From the NCBI GenBank assembly GCA_964652025.1, contig CAZYZX010000013.1:29535-93534 (forward strand): 64,000 nucleotides of DNA, in the 5' to 3' direction. Made by a program: the position numbers and the translations under genes. The stretch comes from JAEXOD01 sp964652025 (GTDB lineage Bacteria > Bacteroidota > Ignavibacteria > Ignavibacteriales > Melioribacteraceae). This document shows positions 35,290-44,319 of this stretch, piece by piece. The notes beneath the pieces are model-generated. The model was not told the origin of the DNA. It saw only the letters and a list, made by a program, of their open reading frames with translations, and did not search any database. The first letter of the stretch is position 1, and each line of letters starts with the position of its first letter.

Positions 35290-36528
35290 ATGTTATTTTC
35301 ATCAATAATAAATCTTACAGAGCAGTATATATACAAGTCATTTCAAGAAAATTATATCGCTGGGTATTTATATCATAATATTATACACACCAAAGAAGTT
35401 GTAAACGAAGCCCAAAAAATTGCCGTTAAAATGGGTGTTAGCGATATTGACTTAGAAATAATATTAATAGCAGCTTATTTTCACGATTTAGGCTATAATG
35501 AAAACCCTAACATTCATGAAACAATTAGCATAAACCTTGCAGAAAAGTTTTTAACCGAAAAAGGATACTCGCAAGAAAGAATTGAAAAAGTAAGACAATG
35601 TATTTATGCAACCAAATTAGACTATGAACCTAAAAACTTATTAGAAGAAATTATTAAAGATGCAGATTTACACCATGTTGGCAGCGAAAATTATTTTGCT
35701 AAAAGTAATTTATTACGAACCGAACTAGAGACAATACACAATAAAAAATTTACAGATTACGAGTGGATACAAGGTAATATAGATTTTTTTATAAAACATA
35801 AGTTTTACACAAAATACGCAAAAGATAACTATGAAGAGCAAAAACAAATAAATTTATTAAAACTACAAAAAAGGCTTAGAAAGTTAATAAATAAAGAAAC
35901 AGAAGAAAAAATTAAAAATGAAAAATTAAACATAGAAAAAGAAAAACTTGCTGCAAAAAAAGAAAGCACGCTAAAGCCAGAGCGTAGTGTAGAAACTATG
36001 TGGAGAAACACTATGCGTACACACGTTAATTTTAGCAGCATGGCAGATAATAAAGCTCATATAATGATTAGCGTAAACACTTTACTGCTTACTGTTATTG
36101 TTGCATTTTTAATTAAAAATATTACTATTTATCCTCAGCTTATTTTACCAACAGCCATTTTAACTATTGTAACTTTGGTATCATTAATTTATGCAGTGCT
36201 TGTAACTAGACCAATTGTAACATCTGGCACTTTTACTAACGAAGATGTACTAAATAAAAAAGTAAATCTTTTATTTTTTGGTAATTTTTATAAAATGAAT
36301 TTTGAAAGCTTTAACTGGGGAATGAATGAGCTTATGAACGATAAAGATTTTTTATACGATAGTATGATAAAAGATTATTATTATTTAGGACAGGTTTTAG
36401 GTAAAAAATATAAACACTTACGCATTAGTTATAATATTTTTATGTTTGGTTTAATTATTACCGTTATTACTTTTGCAATTGTGCTTACTTTATATCCAAT
36501 AACTGGCGATATGATTCCTATTAAATAA
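35290..36528 (+). CDS. HD domain protein fused to PycTM (Pycsar effector-type) membrane module
   Basis: This 412-residue two-part protein has an HD phosphohydrolase-like domain at about 1-175 with His33, His65-Asp66 in YFHDLGY, His76 and KDADLHH (about 123-129). A Lys/Glu-rich coiled linker spans 180-232. Residues 235-412 match the PycTM/DUF5706 pattern: TMWRNTMRTHVNFSSMADNK, two close membrane segments (about 256-276 and 283-306), then a C-terminal segment (about 386-407). PycTM proteins are membrane effectors of Pycsar anti-phage systems, activated by cCMP or cUMP. Here the cyclase is not visible, and the HD domain could degrade or bind a nucleotide. SixA follows after 16 bp. Family assignment is from motif memory. 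Confidence 0.75.
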   Translation: MLFSSIINLTEQYIYKSFQENYIAGYLYHNIIHTKEVVNEAQKIAVKMGVSDIDLEIILIAAYFHDLGYNENPNIHETISINLAEKFLTEKGYSQERIEKVRQCIYATKLDYEPKNLLEEIIKDADLHHVGSENYFAKSNLLRTELETIHNKKFTDYEWIQGNIDFFIKHKFYTKYAKDNYEEQKQINLLKLQKRLRKLINKETEEKIKNEKLNIEKEKLAAKKESTLKPERSVETMWRNTMRTHVNFSSMADNKAHIMISVNTLLLTVIVAFLIKNITIYPQLILPTAILTIVTLVSLIYAVLVTRPIVTSGTFTNEDVLNKKVNLLFFGNFYKMNFESFNWGMNELMNDKDFLYDSMIKDYYYLGQVLGKKYKHLRISYNIFMFGLIITVITFAIVLTLYPITGDMIPIK

Positions 36529-36544
36529 TAGCGAGGTTAATATA

Positions 36545-37048
36545 GTGAAACATTTACTATTAATTAGACATGCAAAAAGCAGCTGGGATAACGATAATAT
36601 ATCGGATAAGGAAAGACCATTAAATGCGAGAGGTAAAAAAGCTGCTCCTTTTATGGCAGAAATCTTAAAAAAGAAAAATCTTAATATTCAACTTTTTATT
36701 AGCAGCCCAGCAGAACGCGCTTACGCAACTGCAAAAAAATTTGCAGAAATTTTAGAATATCCTAAAGAGAAAATAGTTATTAAAGAAAAACTTTACGGCG
36801 CCGCTACTTATGAAATTTTAGAAATTGTTAACGAGTTAGATAACAATTTAGATTGTGTTGCTATTGTTGGACATAATCCAGATTTAACCCAATTTAACAA
36901 CTTCCTTAGCGATACTTATATAGATAATATACCTACCACTGGCATCGTTTTGCTAAAATTTGACGTAAATAATTGGACAGAAGTTGGAAAAGGAGTAGGC
37001 AAACTTATCTTTTTTGACTACCCCAAAAAATTTAATCCATTATTATAA
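36545..37048 (+). CDS. sixA: SixA-type phosphohistidine phosphatase
   Basis: The 167-residue histidine-phosphatase superfamily protein begins KHLLLIRHAKSSWDN (the RHAKSSW form typical of SixA) and has SSPAERAYATAKKFAEI and the second catalytic His in AIVGHNPDLTQF. SixA removes phosphate from His residues of phosphotransfer proteins. The start codon is GTG, with GCGAGG about 9 nt upstream. It is probably co-transcribed with the HD-PycTM gene and ends 2 bp from the convergent DUF5989 gene. Confidence 0.88.
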   Translation: MKHLLLIRHAKSSWDNDNISDKERPLNARGKKAAPFMAEILKKKNLNIQLFISSPAERAYATAKKFAEILEYPKEKIVIKEKLYGAATYEILEIVNELDNNLDCVAIVGHNPDLTQFNNFLSDTYIDNIPTTGIVLLKFDVNNWTEVGKGVGKLIFFDYPKKFNPLL

Positions 37049-37050
37049 TT

Positions 37051-37209
37051 TTAAAATATTGCGTATATAAATGGTGCTAACGCACTTCCTTGCGTTAATA
37101 TGATTAAACCACCTAATAATATTAGAAAAAATATAATTGGCAATAGCCACCATTTTTTTCTATGCTTTAAAAATTGCCATAATTCTGATATTATACTTAA
37201 CTTTCCCAT
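37051..37209 (-). CDS. DUF5989 family small membrane protein (52 aa)
   Basis: The protein has 52 residues: MGKLSIISELWQFLKHRKKW, then a single membrane helix, then a QGSALAPFIYAIF end. This matches the short proteins that accompany carbamoyltransferase/SxtJ pairs. The ATG shares a base with the SxtJ-like stop (TAATG). Its role is unknown. The strict coupling and conserved C-terminal motif argue for a real gene that automated calling with a 60-residue cut would miss. Confidence 0.85.
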   Translation of the reverse strand: MGKLSIISELWQFLKHRKKWWLLPIIFFLILLGGLIILTQGSALAPFIYAIF

Positions 37210-37625
37210 TAAAATTGTCTCTCTGTTTCTTTTTTATCATATTCTTTTATTTCTCGCTTTATCCAATAGGTTTCTGCATTTTTTTCAATTTTCATATCTA
37301 ATAAATCTTTCCCAATTAATCTAAATATTATTCCTATTGGTGTTATTATTAAGTAATACAATAAAGCTAATATTACCCTTGTGCTTATATATCCTAATAT
37401 AACTGCTAAGCTCATCCATAAAAAATATAACGGCTTTATAATTATTGGGGCAATAAATCCTAATAGCATAAATATAAGCCCCAAAGGAATTAAATACATA
37501 AATGCAGGTGAACGATAAAAAAGCGTAACCAAACCAATAAGGGCTATAATACCCCCTATTAGCATGGCAAAATTAATAACATCTTTACTTGTACTTTTTA
37601 TCTGTTTTATTTCTTCAATTATCAT
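37209..37625 (-). CDS. SxtJ-like membrane protein
   Basis: The 138-residue protein has an N-terminal hydrophilic helix, hydrophobic segments at about 18-37, 42-60 and 68-100, and the tail LIGKDLLDMKIEKNAETYWI, typical of the SxtJ family named after a saxitoxin-cluster gene. These proteins travel with NodU/CmcH-type carbamoyltransferases. Function is not established. It lies 2 bp downstream of the carbamoyltransferase gene. Confidence 0.8.
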   Translation of the reverse strand: MIIEEIKQIKSTSKDVINFAMLIGGIIALIGLVTLFYRSPAFMYLIPLGLIFMLLGFIAPIIIKPLYFLWMSLAVILGYISTRVILALLYYLIITPIGIIFRLIGKDLLDMKIEKNAETYWIKREIKEYDKKETERQF

Positions 37626-37627
37626 AA

Positions 37628-39445
37628 TTAATCCAATTCAAATTCTTTTTTCCAATCAATATCATTAGTTAGTTTTTGCATATCTTTTTTATCTAATAAA
37701 TAATTCCCCAAAACTAAGTAATCAATATCTGTGCGCATAAAGCAACGATAAGCATCATCAGGCGAGCAAACAATCGGTTCCCCTCGCACATTAAAAGATG
37801 TATTAACTATTACACCACAGCCATATTTTTCATTGAACTTACTAATTAATCCATGATAAAATGGATTGGTATTTTTATTAACAGATTGTATTCTCGCACT
37901 ATAATCTATATGTGTAACTGCTGGAATATCACTTCTAACAATATTAAGTTTTTCAATTCCAAATAACTTTTGCTCTTCTTCAGTCATTTTAAGCTGTCGC
38001 CCTTGTTTAACATCTGCTACTAAAAGCATGTAAGGGCTTGGTCTATCTATTTCAAAATAATCAGAAATTCGCTCTTCTAAAACACTTGGCGCAAATGGTC
38101 TAAAACTTTCCCTAAATTTAATCTTTAAGTTCATTACAGATTGCATTTTTTTTGAACGTGCATCACCAATTATAGAGCGAGCCCCCAATGCACGCGGCCC
38201 AAATTCCATTCTTCCATGCAATATGCCCAATATTTTTTCATCAGCTAGTAAATCCGCAATCTTGTAGTGTAGTTCGTCAGTCTCGTAATAAGTATATTTT
38301 ATATTGTGTTTATCTAAATACTGTTTTATAGCTTCATTATCATATTCTGTACCCAAATAAGCACCATGCATTTTATCAGTTTTATTATCTGCTTCCCTTT
38401 TATTGTTTAAGTATTTATACCAAACAAATAAAGCAGCACCTAAAGCACCACCCGCATCACCCGCTGCTGGTTGTATCCATATATCATCAAAAATTCCTTC
38501 TCGCAATATTTTACCATTAGCAACACAATTAAGGGCAACACCACCGGCTAAGCATAAATACTTTTTACCCGTAACTTTTTTAATATGCCTTGCGGTTTTT
38601 AGCATGACAATTTCAGTAACATCTTGTATGGAACGGGCCAAATCCATTTCCTTTTGCGTAAGCTTGCTTTCCGGTTCTCGAGGCTTTCCACCAAATAATT
38701 TATCAAATGCGGCACTTGTCATCTTTAAGCCACCAGCAAAATCAAAATATTTCATATTCATCTTAAACGAACCATCTTCCTTCAAATCAATTAATTCGTT
38801 TAAAATAATATCTACATATTTTGGCTCACCATAGGGTGCTAAGCCCATTACTTTATATTCTCCACTATTAACCTTAAAGCCTGTATAATAAGTAAAAGCA
38901 GAGTATAATAAACCTATGGAATGAGGGAATTTTATTTCTGATAGAATTTTAAAATCATTCCCCTCACCAATTCCATAACTTGTAGTAGTCCACTCACCAA
39001 CTCCATCCATAGTTAAAAAGGCTGCATCTAAAAAGGGGGATGGATAAAAAGCACTAGCTGCATGCGATTGGTGATGCTCTGGAAATAATATTTCCCCTTC
39101 AAAATTAAGCTCTTTTTTAATTAACTCTTTCATCCATATCTTTTCTTTTATCCAAAGCGGCATTGCTTTTAAGAATGATTTAAACCCTTTGGGTGCTAAT
39201 GCAATATAAGTTTCCAGCAACCTTTCAAACTTTAAAATTGGTTTATCATAAAATGCAACATAGTCTAAATCATTGGCTGTAATGTTTGCATAACTTAAGC
39301 AATATTTTATTGCGTTAATCGGAAATCTATGGTCATGTTTTTTACGCGTAAATCTTTCTTCTTGTGCTGCCGCTATAATTTCGCCATCTTTAATTAATGC
39401 CGCTGCACTATCGTGGTAATATGCAGAAATTCCAAGTATGTACAT
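37628..39445 (-). CDS. Carbamoyltransferase (NodU/CmcH family)
   Basis: The 605-residue enzyme has a Kae1/ASKHA-type N-terminal domain (ILGISAYYHDSAAALIKDGE, AAAQEERFTRKKHDHRFP), HHQSHAASAFYPSPF, YLCLAGGVALNCVANGKIL, and the C-terminal NodU-type domain with GRMEFGPRALGARSIIGDAR and FRESFRPFAPSVL. The family transfers a carbamoyl group from carbamoyl phosphate, via carbamoyl-AMP, to hydroxyls of sugars or natural products. The substrate here is unknown, and surface glycan or lipid is plausible given SxtJ and DUF5989. A terminator separates it from the gene upstream. Confidence 0.93.
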   Translation of the reverse strand: MYILGISAYYHDSAAALIKDGEIIAAAQEERFTRKKHDHRFPINAIKYCLSYANITANDLDYVAFYDKPILKFERLLETYIALAPKGFKSFLKAMPLWIKEKIWMKELIKKELNFEGEILFPEHHQSHAASAFYPSPFLDAAFLTMDGVGEWTTTSYGIGEGNDFKILSEIKFPHSIGLLYSAFTYYTGFKVNSGEYKVMGLAPYGEPKYVDIILNELIDLKEDGSFKMNMKYFDFAGGLKMTSAAFDKLFGGKPREPESKLTQKEMDLARSIQDVTEIVMLKTARHIKKVTGKKYLCLAGGVALNCVANGKILREGIFDDIWIQPAAGDAGGALGAALFVWYKYLNNKREADNKTDKMHGAYLGTEYDNEAIKQYLDKHNIKYTYYETDELHYKIADLLADEKILGILHGRMEFGPRALGARSIIGDARSKKMQSVMNLKIKFRESFRPFAPSVLEERISDYFEIDRPSPYMLLVADVKQGRQLKMTEEEQKLFGIEKLNIVRSDIPAVTHIDYSARIQSVNKNTNPFYHGLISKFNEKYGCGVIVNTSFNVRGEPIVCSPDDAYRCFMRTDIDYLVLGNYLLDKKDMQKLTNDIDWKKEFELD

Positions 39446-39512
39446 TTTTACCTAAAAATAATTATGTAAACAATAAATTTACAAAAATTTTACCTTTTTT
39501 AGTTCCAAAATT

Positions 39513-39546
39513 TAAAAAAAGAAAAGCCGACTTATTCAGTCGGCTT
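39513..39546 (-). terminator. Terminator of the TonB/PorV/propeller operon
   Basis: On the minus strand AAGCCGACT-GAATA-AGTCGGCTT (39546-39524) is a 9-bp stem followed by TTCTTTTTTT. It lies 28 bp after the stop of the 785-residue T9SS protein. Confidence 0.88.
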
Positions 39547-39573
39547 CTCGTAAAAATATTATAAGTAAATATA

Positions 39574-41931
39574 TTACTTAACAAGCATCATCTTCTTTGT
39601 AGCAACAAAGTTATCAGATTTAATTGTATAGAAGTAAACACCACTGGTTAAGTTGCTTGCATTAAAGTTAACATTATAGTTCCCAGCTGCTAATTGTTCG
39701 TTAACCAATTCTGCTACTTCTTGACCCAACAAGTTGTATACCTTTAAGGAAACAAAACCAGCTTTTGGTACACTAAAGTTAATTGTTGTAGTTGGGTTAA
39801 ATGGGTTTGGATAGTTTTGTGCTAAATTATAAACAGTAGGTATTTCGTTATTAGCTTCTTGAACACCAACAGTTTGTGCAGGAGACATATCTGCCCATAC
39901 GGTATTAGCAATAACGTATTGTGCGTTTGTTGTTAAAGTAATAGAGTGGTTAACACCCATAGTAGATTCGTTATCGTTACCGCCACCGTTCGATGGTAAT
40001 CCCCAGTTAGCGCCATATTTAAATTCAAAGTTTAATAATGTATATTGTGGGAAAGTAATATCTTTAGACCAAATATTATCCCCAGCAACTTCGTCACCAT
40101 CTGTACCGCTATCATTTAAAGGAATAGCTAAATTGATATCACCATTTGGCCATCCGCCAGCAGGCCATGCTAATGGAGGAACAGCACCGCAAATGTGAAC
40201 AGATTCAATAACGGGGAATAATTGATTTGTTAATGCGTTCTTTGCATTAGCCATATTAACTTTAAATTTAATAACTGTAGGTTGATGTGTTACAGTACTT
40301 AAATCTGCATTGTTAAATGAACGTGTAATTACAGCGTAGCCATTATTAATATCGTTTTGTGTAATTGTATAGTGATAGTTATCACCATTTTCCCAAGTAG
40401 TACCATTGCTTGTTACATAAGCAAATTTGTATGCAATGTCATCACCAGGCATAACTGCATAAGTAGCTACACCTTCAAAAATGTTAGGATCACCAACAGA
40501 AGGTGTTAAAACGGTTTGGTCTGACCAACCATTAAAGTTACCACGTGCAGAAACTACATCTGTTGAAGGATTAAATCTACCAGCAACAATTTCAAGTTCC
40601 ATATTGCAAGAGAACATTAATTGGATTGGGATACCTCCGCCTAGATCTCTGTTGTAATAATCTGTATATGATCCATTCGGCATTACAACATATTCTCTAT
40701 TTGGATCATCTTCCCAACCACTATTCATACGATATTTAAAGTAAACTCGTGTACCAGGTTCTAAGTTTTGAACTGTAACACTGTAAACTTTATCACCATC
40801 TGGGTCAGTCATTTCTAATTGGTTGGTTGCCCAATCCGTAAAGCTACCAGCTATAAATACTTGACCATTAGCAGGGTTGAATAATCCATTTTGAATTTGA
40901 ACAGACATGTTAACATTAAAAGTAACAGAAGTTGGATTAACATCTCTATCAAATACTTGTACTGCAGGGAAGTTAGCTATACCAAAAGTACCAACATATG
41001 CTTTGTTTCCATTTGGGCTAAATTGAATAGCTCTTGGACGAGCATCGTGGCTATATGTACCCCAATGCAATTGGAAGCTATCGATATATGTTTTGTTTGC
41101 AAAATCGTAAGCATACCAGCTACCTTTTGTAAACATATTGAATGGTGGATCGTTAGTTGAACCAGCGCTGAACCATAAACTACCATTCTTTTTATCCCAT
41201 GCAAAAGATTCTGCTCTTGCACCTTCTGCCATAGAGTCTACTAAAGCAAATTGGTCAAATTCGCTACCTCTTTCGTACACAAGAATTTTACCGTTAGTGT
41301 AACCTGCCCAATATAATTTTAAGCCATCACCGCTAACAGCAAATGCACGGCTATATCCTTTACTAGCATCAAAACCGTTCATAATAACGTTTAAGTTGCT
41401 ATCAAAAATTACTAAAGGATTACCAGGTACTACGTATGCTACGTAAATGTTACCATTATTATCACCCATAGCAGCAGTTGGTGAACCACCAAAATCTGCG
41501 CGAGCCATTAACTCACCAGTTTGGTAATTAATTTTAAATATTTTGTTAGGACCGCTTTGGCTGTGAATGATGTTACCATCTTTATCCACACCTAATCCGC
41601 GTCCATTACCTTTAAGCGTATCAGCTATTCCATCTTTAACTAATACACGAATTGGAGAAAATGCTGCTGGCGTGCCATCTGCATTATAAACATAAAGTGC
41701 AGAAACTGCAACTTTTACACCAGTATTAGTAAAGACAGAGTCTAATTTGGAATAGCTGCTTACCCAAACTTTACCATCTGGGTCTACTGCTAAACCATGT
41801 GTCTGAAATTTCAATGTATCGGAAGGATTATTACCAGCTGGTGGTGGAAATACTCCCGAGTAATTGAATTGTGCTTTAACTACGGCAAAAGCCATTAGAA
41901 AAGCGAGTAAAGTGATTAGTTTTTTACTCAT
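39574..41931 (-). CDS. T9SS-sorted beta-propeller protein with glycan-binding-like domains
   Basis: The 785-residue secreted protein has signal peptide MSKKLITLLAFLMAFAVVKA, an NHL/SMP30-like propeller (about 40-335: HGLAVDPDGKVWVSSYS, GRGLGVDKDGNIIHS), three domains resembling CBM48/AMPK-type modules (VFIAGSFTDWATNQLEM ... VYFKYRMNSGWEDDP; ARGNFNGWSDQTVL ... DIAYKFAYVTSNG; and a third with NIWSKDITFPQYTLLNFEFKYG), and a type A sorting domain from about 703 (NYPNPFNPTTTINFSVP, YNLLGQEVAEL, SGVYFYTIKS). It is last in a five-gene operon. It probably sits on the cell surface, with ligand unknown. Confidence 0.8.
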   Translation of the reverse strand: MSKKLITLLAFLMAFAVVKAQFNYSGVFPPPAGNNPSDTLKFQTHGLAVDPDGKVWVSSYSKLDSVFTNTGVKVAVSALYVYNADGTPAAFSPIRVLVKDGIADTLKGNGRGLGVDKDGNIIHSQSGPNKIFKINYQTGELMARADFGGSPTAAMGDNNGNIYVAYVVPGNPLVIFDSNLNVIMNGFDASKGYSRAFAVSGDGLKLYWAGYTNGKILVYERGSEFDQFALVDSMAEGARAESFAWDKKNGSLWFSAGSTNDPPFNMFTKGSWYAYDFANKTYIDSFQLHWGTYSHDARPRAIQFSPNGNKAYVGTFGIANFPAVQVFDRDVNPTSVTFNVNMSVQIQNGLFNPANGQVFIAGSFTDWATNQLEMTDPDGDKVYSVTVQNLEPGTRVYFKYRMNSGWEDDPNREYVVMPNGSYTDYYNRDLGGGIPIQLMFSCNMELEIVAGRFNPSTDVVSARGNFNGWSDQTVLTPSVGDPNIFEGVATYAVMPGDDIAYKFAYVTSNGTTWENGDNYHYTITQNDINNGYAVITRSFNNADLSTVTHQPTVIKFKVNMANAKNALTNQLFPVIESVHICGAVPPLAWPAGGWPNGDINLAIPLNDSGTDGDEVAGDNIWSKDITFPQYTLLNFEFKYGANWGLPSNGGGNDNESTMGVNHSITLTTNAQYVIANTVWADMSPAQTVGVQEANNEIPTVYNLAQNYPNPFNPTTTINFSVPKAGFVSLKVYNLLGQEVAELVNEQLAAGNYNVNFNASNLTSGVYFYTIKSDNFVATKKMMLVK

Positions 41932-41979
41932 ATAGTTACTCCTATTTATGATTGTAAATAAGTTAATTTTATTAGAACT

Positions 41980-43260
41980 TTAGTTTCTGCCATAATAAGG
42001 GGCTCCTGGTTTTTGCATATCTACCCTTATTACAACCTGTGCTTTAGTTCCTACTTTTTCCCGAGTATAATATAAATTATTATCGGGTCCCCAAGCAAAT
42101 AATAATGCGTTCGGTCCTAATAACCCTGGGTACAATGTTTCATAGCTTCCATTAGGATGCACAACAACCACAGGGTCAGTCATATTGGTACCTATTATCA
42201 TATCGCCATCTGCAGCAAATGTAACCGCTAATGCAGATACTGCTGGAAAATCGGTACCATATTTTTCTGTCAAAGAAAATACTTTTTCAAAATTACTCAA
42301 ACTATCTGTGCTAATAATTTTAGCTCTAAATATTGCTTCTTCACCATTTTTAGTGGCTGCAAGGTAAATATACAAATTTACGTTATTTTCTTTAAAAATC
42401 CTAACAGATTTAATATTTCCGTCAAATGGAAAAGTTTTTATACTTTTATCTGGTTTTATTCTATATACCCCTGCATTTGTTCCTGTATTATCGCCACCAG
42501 ACCAAATGTTACCATCTGGATCAAAATCGAAATCGTAAATATTACCTAATAAAGTATTGCTAGAAGCATAAGTAACAGGCTTTTGACCAGCAGAAATTTT
42601 AAATACAACTTTTTGACGACGAGCAGCATAAATATCGCCATTGTACCATTTTAATGCTGTGTGGAAAGTTTCACTTCCTCTTGGTGCCCACTCACTTAAA
42701 GTACCACTTGGGGTAAGTTTCTTTGTTCCACCTGTTCCACCTTGATATGTAAATGACATATATAGGTTACCTACAGCATCTGTAGTAATTCCGTTTGGTA
42801 CTTCAAAATCCTTAAATTCATATACTTGCTCTACAGCAGCTTTTAGATTATACTTTACTATATTACTAAAATCTACTACTTTAAATACTGCAATTTTAAC
42901 AGAAATATCATCCAAAACCAAGTTTGGAGCTTTAACTTTTAACTGTGTTGTAGATGCTTCTAATACTTGAGCTAATACACCATTAAAGTATACAAAATTT
43001 TCTGATATAACCGGCGAAAAATTATTTCCATTAATTGTTATAACAGAAACACCCGCTAAAGCAGTTCCAGCTGGCTCCATCGAGGTAATTTCTGGAGTAG
43101 CTCCTTTAGGTTTTGCCGGATCGTATAAGCTTGGTGTTGTTTCGTTTTCGCATCCAGCAAAAATTAGTGCAAAAACAAATAATGCAACCATTATCAAGCT
43201 TGTTTTTGAAAAACCTTTTTTATAATCATTTTTCATAAGTCTTACCATTATAATTTTCAA
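41980..43260 (-). CDS. IPT/TIG-domain lipoprotein with beta-propeller
   Basis: The 426-residue protein has a lipoprotein signal with lipobox FAGC (about residue 36). An internal ATG at 43236 (MKNDYKKGF) would give a more usual signal length and may be the real start. An IPT/TIG Ig-like domain (about 52-145: EITSMEPAGTALAGVSVITI, VYFNGVLAQVLEASTTQLKV) is followed by a propeller with GITTDAVGNLYMSFTYQG, IYAARRQKVVFKIS and GNIWSGGDNTGTNAGVYRI. Such IPT-NHL lipoproteins often stand next to SusC-like receptors in Bacteroidota as glycan-binding surface proteins. That fits the TonB receptor in this operon. Confidence 0.75.
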   Translation of the reverse strand: MKIIMVRLMKNDYKKGFSKTSLIMVALFVFALIFAGCENETTPSLYDPAKPKGATPEITSMEPAGTALAGVSVITINGNNFSPVISENFVYFNGVLAQVLEASTTQLKVKAPNLVLDDISVKIAVFKVVDFSNIVKYNLKAAVEQVYEFKDFEVPNGITTDAVGNLYMSFTYQGGTGGTKKLTPSGTLSEWAPRGSETFHTALKWYNGDIYAARRQKVVFKISAGQKPVTYASSNTLLGNIYDFDFDPDGNIWSGGDNTGTNAGVYRIKPDKSIKTFPFDGNIKSVRIFKENNVNLYIYLAATKNGEEAIFRAKIISTDSLSNFEKVFSLTEKYGTDFPAVSALAVTFAADGDMIIGTNMTDPVVVVHPNGSYETLYPGLLGPNALLFAWGPDNNLYYTREKVGTKAQVVIRVDMQKPGAPYYGRN

Positions 43261-43283
43261 ATTTTTAGTTTTATCAAATTCTT

Positions 43284-44291
43284 TTAATTAAACGAAACAT
43301 TAAATGTTATTCTATGCACATCGTTAAATGTTTGGAAGTTTGTATAACTGTAATCTAATCCATATTTAACTATATCATCACCAAACTTAACACCAAAACC
43401 TGTTGAAAAATTATAATCATCGCTTGGGGATGTGTATCCAGCTCGCAACACAAAGGTCTTCATAAATGTATACTCTAATCCAACACAAATTTGTTCCGAA
43501 TAATCTCTAGGATGTGTTGCATCTACAGAAACTAATAATGAATGGTATTTTTGGTACTCGGGCATAAAATCCGATACATCCATTGCTAAACCAATTCTAA
43601 ATGTTAATGGTAGCTGGAATGTTTCTTCTTTATATTTTATCTCAGTCGAAAAATTACGCACGTTCATAGCAAAGCTTAAGCTCTTAAATCCTGTGCGATA
43701 TAAAATACCAAAATCGAATGCAACAGCATTTAACGAGTTATTTTCTGTAGTATATTTACCAGTGGCATCAATATCTGTAACGGCTTGTCCTAAATCTTGC
43801 TTAGTATATTTAACACTACCACCAACTGCAAACTTATCACTTAATGCTTTAGCATAGCTTACACCAAATGCATAAGCGCTTGGACTAAATACACCTGTTT
43901 CTAAATATCCCATTTCATTAGGTGCTACCACAGTTCCTATAAAAGCACCATAATCTACACTTGTAAACGAAAAACCAAAAACACCATAATTTCCAAAATC
44001 TGGTGCATAGGAAATTCCACCATATACGTAGTTAATATCGGCAATCCAACCTACTGTACCAATAGTAGCATCAACCATATTTTTATTATAAGCCATAGTA
44101 GAAGGATTATAAAACATTGCTGTTGCACCGTTTTCTACTGCTGTTACCGCTGTTCCCATTGATGTAGCACGAGAATCTGTAGATAAACTTAAAAACTTAA
44201 ATCCGGTTTGAGCAAGTTTTTTCCTTTCTTGGGCATTTATATTTATTAGCCCTAAAATTATCAAAACTATTATTAATATATTTCTTTTCAT
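43284..44291 (-). CDS. PorV/PorQ family outer-membrane protein
   Basis: The 335-residue protein has signal peptide MKRNILIIVLIILGLININA. The mature start KLAQTGFKFLSLSTDSRATS followed by MGTAVTAVENGATAMFYNPS is the hallmark of the PorV/PorQ (UPF0164) family. The remainder is a FadL-like barrel pattern ending in Asn (VSFN). PorV shuttles type IX cargo from the translocon to the sortase in other species. Located between genes for secreted proteins, it could be a dedicated partner for their export. It is shorter than P. gingivalis PorV (about 390). Confidence 0.82.
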   Translation of the reverse strand: MKRNILIIVLIILGLININAQERKKLAQTGFKFLSLSTDSRATSMGTAVTAVENGATAMFYNPSTMAYNKNMVDATIGTVGWIADINYVYGGISYAPDFGNYGVFGFSFTSVDYGAFIGTVVAPNEMGYLETGVFSPSAYAFGVSYAKALSDKFAVGGSVKYTKQDLGQAVTDIDATGKYTTENNSLNAVAFDFGILYRTGFKSLSFAMNVRNFSTEIKYKEETFQLPLTFRIGLAMDVSDFMPEYQKYHSLLVSVDATHPRDYSEQICVGLEYTFMKTFVLRAGYTSPSDDYNFSTGFGVKFGDDIVKYGLDYSYTNFQTFNDVHRITFNVSFN

Positions 44292-44319
44292 CGTTTTACC
44301 TAAGTCTTATTAGTTAATA

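Noticed and set aside
37100..37324. Plus-strand 74-residue frame after sixA
   Set aside because: It is antisense to the DUF5989 and SxtJ-like genes, which have family motifs and coupled starts on the other strand.
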